A DNA stretch of 34,221 nucleotides, taken from NCBI GenBank assembly GCA_030148725.1, contig JASBSU010000006.1, positions 1-34,221 of the forward strand, in the 5' to 3' direction. This stretch comes from Hyphomicrobium sp. Its GTDB lineage: Bacteria > Pseudomonadota > Alphaproteobacteria > Rhizobiales > Hyphomicrobiaceae. The notes beneath the pieces were generated by a model. The model made no database searches and was not told the DNA's origin. It worked only from the letters and a program-made list of their open reading frames with translations. The translations under genes and the position numbers were made by a program. This document shows, one piece after another, positions 16,123-24,139 of this stretch; within the stretch, counting starts at the first letter, position 1; each line of letters starts with the position of its first letter.

Positions 16123-17298
16123 ATGAAAATATTGCACGTGGCACAGTCCCTGAAGGGCGGCTCTGCCAGCTACTTCAACGAAATGCTGCCCGACCACATC
16201 CGTGCGTTCGGCGGGCGCAACGTCGGCCTCGTCGTGCCTGCGACGGACGCGGAGTACCTGCGCAGCGAGATCTCACAGTGCCGCCTGTTCTGGTTCAAGA
16301 GCCGTGCGCGCAGCGTTCCGCTGCTGGCGAACTTCGTCTGGACCGTCGCGGACGCCTGCCGGCGCTTCAAGCCCGACGTGCTTCATCTCCACGGCATATA
16401 CGCTGGCACGGCCGGACGATTGGTGGCTCCGCTTCTCTCGCGCAAAACCAAAATCGTTTACTGCGCCCACGGCTGGGCGCTGGAGCGCGAGACGAGCCCT
16501 TGGGTCAAGAAGGTCACGCTGCTTGCGGAGAGGTCCCTCGCCCCGCTCACGGACGTCATCGTGAATATTTCGCACGCCGACGCGAAATGCGCTGCCGACG
16601 CTGGTATTTCAGGGCGTGATAACGTCGTCGTCTACAACGGCGTCGAGGATGTAGCGCCAGCGGACACGGCAATGCGCGAGGCTCTCGCGCGCGAGCGCGG
16701 CTTGTCTCCTGCCAAGGTCAATGTGCTGTTTGCCGGGCGCCTTGACCATCAGAAAGGGCACGAGATTGCCGAGGCAGCATTCGCCGCGCTGCCCGCCGAC
16801 AAATACCACCTCTACGTCCTCGGCGATTCCGTAGTCTCGGCGCCCGGCTCTGCCGCGGCGCTCCCCGCCAACGTCACACGCCTTGGATGGCAATCGCGCG
16901 ATGAGGTTGCCCGCTTCATGCAGATCGCCGACGTCCTCATCATGCCGTCCAAATGGGAAGGCTTCGGACTGACCGCGATCGAAGCAATGCGCGCGGGCAC
17001 GGCGGTGCTCTGCTCCAAGGTCGGCGGACTACCCGAGGTGGTCGACGACGGCGTCACGGGCGTCGTGGTAGGCGCCAATACGCCGGAGGCTTACCGCGAC
17101 GTTCTCCTGCGCGTGCCAAAGAGCCAGTGGCGCGACTTCGGCTCCGCCGGGCGAGACCGCTTCGAGGAGCTGTTTACCAATGCGCTGTTTACAGCACGCC
17201 TGCGCGAAGTTTACCGGACTTTAGAGGACCCGGCCTCACGCACGGATAAGGGTCCGGTTCCAGCAACTCGCACTGCCGCCGCGCGCTCGGTTCGCTGA
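16123..17298 (+). CDS. GT4-family glycosyltransferase
   Basis: This 391-residue GT-B fold glycosyltransferase is presumed to add a sugar to the lipid-linked exopolysaccharide unit at the cytosolic face. The N-terminus shows MKILHVAQSLKGGSASYFNE and the FKPDVLHLHG block. The nucleotide-sugar site has VLFAGRLDHQKG and the E-x7-E pair in KWEGFGLTAIEAM (Glu279 and Glu287), then GGLPEVVDDGVTG. GAGGGG about 6 bases before ATG 16123 supports the start. It lies between the priming transferase and another GT4 gene. Donor and linkage are unknown. Confidence 0.88.
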   Translation: MKILHVAQSLKGGSASYFNEMLPDHIRAFGGRNVGLVVPATDAEYLRSEISQCRLFWFKSRARSVPLLANFVWTVADACRRFKPDVLHLHGIYAGTAGRLVAPLLSRKTKIVYCAHGWALERETSPWVKKVTLLAERSLAPLTDVIVNISHADAKCAADAGISGRDNVVVYNGVEDVAPADTAMREALARERGLSPAKVNVLFAGRLDHQKGHEIAEAAFAALPADKYHLYVLGDSVVSAPGSAAALPANVTRLGWQSRDEVARFMQIADVLIMPSKWEGFGLTAIEAMRAGTAVLCSKVGGLPEVVDDGVTGVVVGANTPEAYRDVLLRVPKSQWRDFGSAGRDRFEELFTNALFTARLREVYRTLEDPASRTDKGPVPATRTAAARSVR

Positions 17299-17407
17299 CG
17301 CTGCCCTGCCCGGCTGGTGGCATGCTTGTTGCTCCCTGCCCGTTGTCCCTGAATGGCGCCAATAAGCGCCGACATCGGCCGCGAACGCAGCAACGAAAGA
17401 CCTGTCG

Positions 17408-18583
17408 ATGGATGACACGCCGACCAGCCTCGCGTCCCGATTTGAAGCTGACCAGGCGGCCGGTGCCATTCCGCTCATGGTCAACGCTCGGTTTACCACG
17501 CGCCCTTTGACCGGCGTCGACCGCGTTGCCGCCGAAACCATCCGCGCCCTCGCCCGTATCGCGCCGACCAATCTGGTCGGCGCCATTCCCAATGCCGATC
17601 CGATCACGCCGATCGACGGCATGAAGCTCGTGCGCGGGCGCCTCAAGGGCCACGCATGGGAACAGCTCGAGCTGCCGCGTGCCGTCGGCGGCAGATGGCT
17701 CTACAGCCCGTGCAACACCGGCCCCGTCTTGATCGGCCGCCAGATCGTCGTCATTCACGATGCTCAGTTCATCACGATAGGTCATACCTATTCGCGCGCC
17801 TTTCGCACCTGGTATCGCGCCCTGCTGCCCGCCCTCGCCCGCCGCGCCCGCATCGTCGTCACCGTCTCCGACTTCTCCCGCCGCGAGCTGGAAAGCTACG
17901 GCATCGTCCCGCACGGCAAGGCCAAGGTGATCCACAACGGCGCCGATCACATCCTGCGTGTCCCGCAGGATGACCAGGTGCTTGCCAAGCACGCACTGAC
18001 GCCCGGCGGCTATATACTCGCCATCGCGCACCTCGCGCCCCACAAGAACCTCGCGACGCTGATCCGCGCCGCCTCCAAGCGCGGTCCAGGCGCCATGCCG
18101 CTCGTCGTCGCCGGCGGAGTCGGCAATGCCAAGGTCTTCGCCGACGGCACGCCGCTGCAGGCCGAGGGCGTGCGCATGATCGGCCGCGTGACCGACGCCG
18201 AGCTGCGGGCGCTCTACGCCAACGCCTCCGCCCTCGCATTCCCCTCGCGCACCGAAGGTTTCGGCCTCCCGCCCGTGGAAGCGATGCTCTGCGGCTGCCC
18301 TGTCATTGCCTCGACCGGCGGCGCATTGCCCGAGGTCTGCGGCTCGGCCGCGCTCCTGCTCTCCCCCGACGATGAGCAGGGTTGGACCGATGTCATGCTC
18401 CGCATCGCCGCCGACGACGCCTTGCGCGCCGAGCTGAGCGACGCCGGCCGTCGGCATGCCGCACGTTTCACCTGGGACCGCGCAGCCAGCCAACTCGTGC
18501 AGATCGTCGAGGACGAGATGCGCCGGGAAGCGGCACAGCAGCCAGCATTGAAGGGCTTCCGTGCGCATCCTCTACATAAGTAA
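17408..18583 (+). CDS. GT4-family glycosyltransferase
   Basis: This 391-residue GT-B glycosyltransferase has the donor-site motif RTEGFGLPPVEAM (Glu283 and Glu291) followed by GGALPEVCG. The N-terminal domain has VNARFTTRPLTGVDRVAAET, a loop often seen in mannosyltransferase-like GT4 enzymes, then VVIHDAQFITIGHTYSR and VVTVSDFSRREL. It is separated from the preceding GT4 gene by 109 bases. Its last 23 bases overlap the next gene, so those two are coupled. The ribosome site before ATG 17408 is weak. Sugar specificity cannot be assigned. Confidence 0.88.
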   Translation: MDDTPTSLASRFEADQAAGAIPLMVNARFTTRPLTGVDRVAAETIRALARIAPTNLVGAIPNADPITPIDGMKLVRGRLKGHAWEQLELPRAVGGRWLYSPCNTGPVLIGRQIVVIHDAQFITIGHTYSRAFRTWYRALLPALARRARIVVTVSDFSRRELESYGIVPHGKAKVIHNGADHILRVPQDDQVLAKHALTPGGYILAIAHLAPHKNLATLIRAASKRGPGAMPLVVAGGVGNAKVFADGTPLQAEGVRMIGRVTDAELRALYANASALAFPSRTEGFGLPPVEAMLCGCPVIASTGGALPEVCGSAALLLSPDDEQGWTDVMLRIAADDALRAELSDAGRRHAARFTWDRAASQLVQIVEDEMRREAAQQPALKGFRAHPLHK

Positions 18584-19733
18584 TCTCTACCCGACGCCGC
18601 TTCACCCCAAGGTCGTCGGTGGCGCCGAGATTGCAGCCCGTGCGCTCGCGGAGTGGATGGTCAAGGCCGGCTGCGAGGTCGAGGCGATCCGCGCTCTGCC
18701 GCCCGGCGAAGCGCCAACCGAAGAGACCGTCAACGGCGTGCGCGTGTTCGCCGCCCCGATCCAGAATATCTACTGGCCATTCGCTGGCGCGAGCCCCAAT
18801 CCGCTGCAACGTCTCGGCTGGCACCTGAAGGACGACATTGGCAGGGCCCCACAGATCGTCTCAGATCGCCTCCACGAATTCCGCCCCGACATCTTGCACT
18901 CTCATACGCTCGCCGGCCTGACGACCGACGTCTGGGGCCTCGCGAAGGCGCAAGGCGTGCGCGTCATTCACACCATGCACGACTACTACCTGCTCTGCCC
19001 GCGATCGACGCTCTACAAGGGCGGCCAAGCCTGCGAAAAGCGCTGCGCGTCCTGCAAGATGCTGACGAACGTCCGCCGCAGTCGCACCAGCGCCATAGAC
19101 GCCATCGTCGGTGTCAGCGGCGCCAACCTTGACCTGCACCGCCGCAACGGCCTCTTTGGCGACGTCGCCCGCAGCGCCGTCATCGGACCATCCGTGGTCG
19201 CCACCGCGAACCCTCTCCCCCCGCGCGACCGCAGTGCCGATCCGCGCATGATCTTCGGCTACATCGGTCGCATGACCGAAGAGAAAGGCGTTTTCGATCT
19301 CGCACGCGCCTTTGCTGCGCTGCCGGAGGATCGCGCGGTGTTGAGGATGGCAGGGAACGCAGCCCCTCAGCTCCGCGAGCAGTTGCAGGCCCTGGCGGGC
19401 GGACGCATCGACTTCATGGGCTTTGTCGATCCCATCCGTTATTTCAGCGCCATCGACGTCACGGTAGTGCCCTCCCGCTGGCACGATCCAGCGCCCCTTG
19501 CCGTAACCGACAGTCTGTTGCATGGACGGCCGGTCCTCGGATCACGACGCGGCGGCATACCCGAATACCTCGGAAGCCCGCCCTACGGCTGGATCTACGA
19601 CCCCGAGCAGCCCGGTGCACTCGAACGCGCCATGCAGAAAATCATGGATGAAGGCATTCCGTCTCTGACGGAGCCCCATCTCGCCGACAACCCATCGAAG
19701 TATCTGGCGCTCTATCATGAAGCCACGAGCTAA
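18561..19733 (+). CDS. GT4-family glycosyltransferase with altered donor motif
   Basis: This 390-residue GT-B enzyme begins MRILYISNLYPTPLHPKVVGGAE, with HEFRPDILHSHTLAGL and VIHTMHDYYLLCP following. A four-Cys cluster (146, 158, 162, 165), common in this GT4 subgroup, may bind zinc. The acceptor/donor part has GYIGRMTEEKGVFDLARAF. The family E-x7-E position reads HDPAPLAVTDSLL, with Asp at both places, then GGIPEYLG. The GTG start at 18561 has AAGGG 5 bases upstream and overlaps the previous gene by 23 bases; its 3' end overlaps the polymerase gene by 17. It may still be active, since Asp variants can occur. Confidence 0.85.
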   Translation: MRILYISNLYPTPLHPKVVGGAEIAARALAEWMVKAGCEVEAIRALPPGEAPTEETVNGVRVFAAPIQNIYWPFAGASPNPLQRLGWHLKDDIGRAPQIVSDRLHEFRPDILHSHTLAGLTTDVWGLAKAQGVRVIHTMHDYYLLCPRSTLYKGGQACEKRCASCKMLTNVRRSRTSAIDAIVGVSGANLDLHRRNGLFGDVARSAVIGPSVVATANPLPPRDRSADPRMIFGYIGRMTEEKGVFDLARAFAALPEDRAVLRMAGNAAPQLREQLQALAGGRIDFMGFVDPIRYFSAIDVTVVPSRWHDPAPLAVTDSLLHGRPVLGSRRGGIPEYLGSPPYGWIYDPEQPGALERAMQKIMDEGIPSLTEPHLADNPSKYLALYHEATS

Positions 19734-21138
19734 CGGAGCACACATCGCGCTGGCGTTGCTCGCGTTGAATGCCCTATGGGCATCCTTCGCGCCGACGACG
19801 CTCAATGCTGCGATCGCCTTCTTTACGTTCGTCGGCCTGGCACTGACGATGCTGCGGACCGCACCCGCGTACGTCGTCGCGATGTCGCCGCTGCTCTTCT
19901 ACTGGACCACCGAGCTCATCTCCGGCATCGCCATCGAGGGCGGCGCGTTCATGGTCGAGACGGATGTCATCGGCACCCCGACCGGTGCCTTCGCCCGCAT
20001 CGCTCTCGTATACGCAGCGTTGTTTATCGCGGGTCACTTTGTTTGGCGCCGCTCGCCACTGAAGGCCGGCTTCGCGAAGACCAGCGGAGGCTTTCCCGGC
20101 GAGCTTTTCATCGTGTGCGGCGCCTTCGCGCTGATTGCGGTGTTCTTCCTCTTCGGCGCCGCCAACGGCTTTCCGCTGCTCGAGGGCGTCGACCGTTACA
20201 CTTACAGGCGGGGCGCGGGCTCCGATGCGCTGATCTCGTTCCTCGACAATCGGACGATCTACTTCAGCCTCGTCGGCATGGTGGCAGCGAGCGGCCGCTA
20301 TCGACGCGCCGGATTTGCTCTGTTCGCTCTGGGGATCATCATCTCGCTGCTCTATGGCGAGAAGTTCACCACCATCGTCGAAGGCTTCCTGTTCTTCTTC
20401 ATTCCGGTACTGATCCAGCGCCTTGCCGAGGGCCACGCGCTACCCGTACGGCAGCTTGCGTATGCGGGCGCCGCCGCCGTCGTCATCACCGTTCTCGCCA
20501 TCCTCGTGAACTATGGCGCCTTCTACTCGTTCGACGGCTCGCTCACCATGCTCGCCGAGCGCGGTGCACTCCAGGGCCAGCTCTGGTTCCTCGCCGACCG
20601 CGACTATGGCCACCTCTTCGCCTACAATGCGGACTCGATAGCGGCCGCCCTGCGCTCGATCTATGTGCTCTCGGAGCAGTCGCAGGTCATCGCCGGCACG
20701 AGCCATGGCATGTACTTCGTCATGGAGCCGTACACTGATCCCGAAAAGCTGTTCTGGACCATGGATGCCGGCGGCGGCTTCATCTTCGCCCACTTCCCAT
20801 ATTGGCTGATGGTGAGCGGTTACGCCGGCATGGCACTCATGGGGCTGCTGACGGTGCTGACGCTGTCATTCGTCACCAAGCGCGTCGTGCTCGCCTACCG
20901 CCACACCGATGCGATCTCGCTGATCATCTGGCTCAAGCTCTTGGTCTGGATCTATGCCGGCTTCGTACTGGGCAATCTGTGGTTCTTCTTCGGCTTGAAG
21001 TCGCTGTTCCTGATGCTGGCAGCATATCTCTGGGACCTGCTAGCCGCGCATTTGCGCAAAAAGGGCAACCGCGAGCAGCCTCGTCCGAGCCCTACCCCGA
21101 GGTCACGACCGGCGAGGATCGTCATCCGACGCGCTTAA
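19717..21138 (+). CDS. Polytopic membrane protein, probable Wzy-like polymerase
   Basis: This 473-residue inner-membrane protein has about ten to twelve hydrophobic segments spread from residue 8 to 440 and a basic, proline-rich cytosolic tail. Between segments in the second half is a large polar loop (about 280-350) with TMLAERGALQGQLWFLADRD, of the kind found in O-antigen/exopolysaccharide polymerases. There is no diagnostic sequence motif, since Wzy proteins are recognised mainly by topology and context. It follows three glycosyltransferases, with a 17-base overlap, and faces a flippase gene. The inferred role is joining repeat units at the periplasmic face. An unrelated exporter is the main alternative. 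Confidence 0.65.
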   Translation: MKPRANGAHIALALLALNALWASFAPTTLNAAIAFFTFVGLALTMLRTAPAYVVAMSPLLFYWTTELISGIAIEGGAFMVETDVIGTPTGAFARIALVYAALFIAGHFVWRRSPLKAGFAKTSGGFPGELFIVCGAFALIAVFFLFGAANGFPLLEGVDRYTYRRGAGSDALISFLDNRTIYFSLVGMVAASGRYRRAGFALFALGIIISLLYGEKFTTIVEGFLFFFIPVLIQRLAEGHALPVRQLAYAGAAAVVITVLAILVNYGAFYSFDGSLTMLAERGALQGQLWFLADRDYGHLFAYNADSIAAALRSIYVLSEQSQVIAGTSHGMYFVMEPYTDPEKLFWTMDAGGGFIFAHFPYWLMVSGYAGMALMGLLTVLTLSFVTKRVVLAYRHTDAISLIIWLKLLVWIYAGFVLGNLWFFFGLKSLFLMLAAYLWDLLAAHLRKKGNREQPRPSPTPRSRPARIVIRRA

Positions 21139-21159
21139 ACGGTCATCGTTCAGGCCAGC

Positions 21160-22419
21160 TCAGGCGCGGCGAAGCCGCAGCACTTGGCTGAGGGCGATCG
21201 TCAGCAATATTGCGCAGATCGGCGCGATCAAAAGCTTCTCCGAGTGCACATCGAACAAGCTGCCGGCGACCAACAAAGCGCCACTCGTGGTCAGAAAGTC
21301 CGTCGCCGCAATCGCTGCCAGCGCCCTGCTGTGCGTCGCCAGATGGAACGGCGTAGCAACGACTGCCGTCAGCGTAATGCGCAGCCCCATCAGCACGGCC
21401 GTCAGCGGCAAAGCGGCATGGAAGGCGGACCGCAGGCTCGCACCGGCAGCATACTCGCTGATGATGCCGCTGAAACCGATCAGCATGAGGCTGAGCGCGA
21501 GAATACCGCCCAGCTCCAAACTGTAGAGTGCCTGCAGCGCCGTACGCTCCCCGCGCGTGTCCCCCCGATCGTGAGCCGCCACCACCGAAGGGTAGATCAC
21601 ATCGTTCAGCGCGGTCACGGCGAGTGCGAACGGCCGCTGCACGAGGTCGATGGCGAGCAGCATGCCCGGCACCAGCGCCGGCGACGCGAATGCGGAAACC
21701 GCATACCGCAAGGCCACCGTCGATCCCAGATGCACGACAGAGGCGCCCGCCGCCGGAAACCCGTAGCGGGCATACGAGCGCAGCGACAGAGGCGAAGCTG
21801 ATTTCAGGTCCGTCTGCAAAAGCATGCGGTCGGTCAGCGCCACGAAGCCGATGGTCAGCACATAGCCGCCGATCACCCCCATCATCGCCCCCAGCGCCGT
21901 GCCCGTCAGCAATGCCCCCCCGATGCCGCCGACGCTGAGCAAGGTCGCACGGACGAGCTGCGTGCGGGCAAAGAGTGAAAACCCGCCACGGCAGCGCGCC
22001 ATCGTCAGCTGGAGATCCGTGCCGCCCTGCGCCGCCGCGATCGTGGCCCCGCCGATGGTGATGTCCGCGGGAACGCCCAGCGCCAGGCAGATCAGCGCTG
22101 CGAGGAATCCCAATCCGGCCATGCTGAGGAACGAAGCCGCAAGCGTCGCCTTCTCACGGCGCTCCGCGTCCTCCCCGACCCCCGGGTAGAAGCGTGTTGC
22201 CGCAAAACGCACCCAGTCGAACGCCCCGAGGGCCGCGAGCTGAGCCGTCGCCATGACGAGCGAATAGGTGGCGTATTCGGCCGGCGGCAGCAGGCGGCTG
22301 ACGACCAGAATGAGCCCCAAAGCTGCGACAGCCTGGTAACCATAAGCGGAGAGTGCGGCAAGGCGGGCCTTGTGTGCACGCAGCCCGTTAATGCGTACTA
22401 AGCTTAACCGCGAGATCAA
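21160..22419 (-). CDS. Wzx-like polysaccharide flippase (MOP superfamily)
   Basis: This 419-residue polytopic protein has twelve or more membrane segments and the layout of lipid-linked oligosaccharide translocases. The N-terminal motif LSAYGYQAVAALGLILVVSRLLPPAEYATYSLVMA is characteristic (first helix, then a basic/acidic loop). A later GFPAAGASVVHLGSTVALRYAVSAF repeats the pattern. It probably flips undecaprenyl-linked repeat units to the periplasm for the polymerase encoded opposite it. I chose TTG 22419 because GGAGAGG lies 5 bases upstream. An ATG at 22470 would add 17 residues but has no ribosome site. It is the only minus-strand gene inside the exopolysaccharide cluster, convergent to the polymerase gene. 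Confidence 0.8.
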   Translation of the reverse strand: MISRLSLVRINGLRAHKARLAALSAYGYQAVAALGLILVVSRLLPPAEYATYSLVMATAQLAALGAFDWVRFAATRFYPGVGEDAERREKATLAASFLSMAGLGFLAALICLALGVPADITIGGATIAAAQGGTDLQLTMARCRGGFSLFARTQLVRATLLSVGGIGGALLTGTALGAMMGVIGGYVLTIGFVALTDRMLLQTDLKSASPLSLRSYARYGFPAAGASVVHLGSTVALRYAVSAFASPALVPGMLLAIDLVQRPFALAVTALNDVIYPSVVAAHDRGDTRGERTALQALYSLELGGILALSLMLIGFSGIISEYAAGASLRSAFHAALPLTAVLMGLRITLTAVVATPFHLATHSRALAAIAATDFLTTSGALLVAGSLFDVHSEKLLIAPICAILLTIALSQVLRLRRA

Positions 22420-22554
22420 CGCGCCCTCTCCGAGACCATGGGGTATCCCCGAACTGGACCGCCGATGCATGAAACAGGCCGACGCACCTTGCAGGGAGCA
22501 CCTCGAGCAGAGGCTCGATGTTGTGGTCGCGGCCCTTATTTGCCGAGCAATCAG

Positions 22555-22770
22555 ATGGCTCTAAAGCCCGACGCCTCGGTTTTCCTCACTCGCAGAGCGG
22601 CCTTGCAAACCCTCCTGGCCGTCACGGGCGCCGGCCTGCTTGCCGCCATTTTGCCAGGAGCAAAATTTAATCGAGCCCAGGCTGCAGGTCGATCAGCCAG
22701 CTTGTCGCTCAACGCGCGCGCCTTGACTCTCGGCGGCAAGCGCATCGTCCTGGAGACTGCCAGTGACTGA
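22555..22770 (+). CDS. Tat-type signal peptide ORF, possible 5' part of split gene
   Basis: This 71-residue product is mostly an export signal. TRR at residues 12-14 in FLTRRAALQTLLAV is followed by a hydrophobic stretch and a cleavage-like AQA, matching a twin-arginine signal. About 28 residues of unremarkable sequence follow. It ends in TGA at 22770, eight bases after the GTG start of the beta-helix protein in the next frame. That downstream protein has no export signal of its own. The two together look like one secreted protein interrupted by a single-base shift somewhere between about 22727 and 22770, either a real mutation or a sequence error. A separate small gene is less likely. Confidence 0.55.
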   Translation: MALKPDASVFLTRRAALQTLLAVTGAGLLAAILPGAKFNRAQAAGRSASLSLNARALTLGGKRIVLETASD

Positions 22771-24139
22771 AATCGACCTTCTGCATCCAGGCGACTCCCG
22801 AGCCGCTCTCACCAAAGCGCTTGGCGACCTCGTCATTCCCGAACTCGGCGCCTGCTACCCCGAAATGTACGGAGCTGTTGGCGATGGCGTCGCCGACGAT
22901 CAGCGCGCGCTCCAGGCAACGGCGGCCGACGCCGCCAAAACCGGGCGCCCGATAGCCCTTAAAGCCGGCGCCACGTACGCCCATTCAGGCGTCTGGGAGC
23001 TGAACGGCGTCGCCGTCTACGCGCCCATGGGCGGAGCCACCCTGCTGGCAACCGATGCCCGCAGCTACCATCCCCAGCACGCCATCCGATTGACCGGCGA
23101 TAACCCGCAACTCGTCGGCGTTAACGTGACGACGACCTGGGCCGGCTCCCGACAGGACAACCCTCAGTCGGCCGGCGTCGTGATCGAAAAAGCGACCAAT
23201 TACGTCGTCCGAAACTGCCGTGTCTCGAAATCGGCCAGTGTCGGCATCTTCACCCGTCTTGCCTCGATCCGCGGCAATATCGTCTCGAATTTCGTCAGCG
23301 ACACCCTCGCGGACGGCATCCACACCGTCGATGCCTCTCGGCACATCCTGGTGTCGATGAATACGGTCTGGGATACCGGCGACGATTGCATCTCCGTTGT
23401 TTCCTACGTTCCCAACGGACCACCTGTCGATTCCGTCCAGATCGCCCTGAACCAGGTCAGCGGCGGCGCGGCGCGCGGCATTGCCGTGGTCGGTGGCACG
23501 AATGTTGCGATCAACCATAACCAGGTCTTCGGTGCACGGATGACCGGCATCTACGTGGTTTCGGAGGATTCCTACCAGACACATGGGGTGGACCAGGCAT
23601 CCGTCGACCAGAATTTGATCGTCGACTGCGCCCGCGATGACGAATGGAAGGCACTCAACGTCCAGGGACGGGTCGGTTATCCCATTTTCAGACCAAGGAT
23701 TACGAACAACGTGGTCAGATTTTCCGGATCGAAAAAGACGTCCTACTTCGGCGCCATCATCGTATGGCGCGACGTCGTCGAGGCGGACGTTCAGGGGAAC
23801 CAGGTGATCAATTCGCCGGGCCGCGGCTTCACGTTCAACTGCCGCGGGCTGACCGCCTCCGGAAACAACGTCGACGGCGCCGCCCTCGACGGCATCCATA
23901 TCGACGCCGATAGCGCGGGCATCGTCCGCATCAGCAATAACCGGCTCAATGGCTGCAACAACCACGGCATTGCAAGCGAGCCGCTTGAACTCTCCGCCGA
24001 CAAGGGCGCCTGCAATGGCCTCATTATCGACGGCAACGATATTGCCACGCTGCACAATCCTGGAAACCCGATAGATATACAGGCAGGCGGCAAGCGCCTC
24101 CACGTGCGTAACAACACTCTGGATGGTTTGGAGCTGTGA
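22763..24139 (+). CDS. Right-handed parallel beta-helix protein (pectate-lyase-like fold)
   Basis: This 458-residue protein has the start block of secreted beta-helix polysaccharide enzymes: YGAVGDGVADDQRALQATAADA near residue 30. Many Asn-rich helix turns follow, such as VRNCRVSKSASVGIF, GNIVSNFVSDTLADGIHTV, ISNNRLNGCNNHGIAS and LIIDGNDIATLHN. Such proteins cleave or modify polysaccharides, often the producer's own exopolysaccharide. Catalytic residues cannot be fixed by eye, so lyase versus hydrolase is open. The GTG start at 22763 overlaps the preceding Tat-signal frame, and no signal peptide is present in this frame. The 3' end overlaps the chain-length gene (TGATG). Confidence 0.8.
   Translation: MTEIDLLHPGDSRAALTKALGDLVIPELGACYPEMYGAVGDGVADDQRALQATAADAAKTGRPIALKAGATYAHSGVWELNGVAVYAPMGGATLLATDARSYHPQHAIRLTGDNPQLVGVNVTTTWAGSRQDNPQSAGVVIEKATNYVVRNCRVSKSASVGIFTRLASIRGNIVSNFVSDTLADGIHTVDASRHILVSMNTVWDTGDDCISVVSYVPNGPPVDSVQIALNQVSGGAARGIAVVGGTNVAINHNQVFGARMTGIYVVSEDSYQTHGVDQASVDQNLIVDCARDDEWKALNVQGRVGYPIFRPRITNNVVRFSGSKKTSYFGAIIVWRDVVEADVQGNQVINSPGRGFTFNCRGLTASGNNVDGAALDGIHIDADSAGIVRISNNRLNGCNNHGIASEPLELSADKGACNGLIIDGNDIATLHNPGNPIDIQAGGKRLHVRNNTLDGLEL

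Noticed and set aside
17355-17370. GGCGC/GCGCC inverted repeat between GT4 genes as a terminator
   Set aside because: The stem is only 5 bp with no U-run, and the genes continue in the same direction.
17189-18568. 459-codon minus-strand open frame across the second GT4 gene
   Set aside because: It is the antisense shadow of a clear GT4 gene and shows no family motif.
22763-24139. Calling the beta-helix protein a phage tailspike
   Set aside because: No phage genes are nearby, and the setting is an exopolysaccharide cluster where such folds are common.
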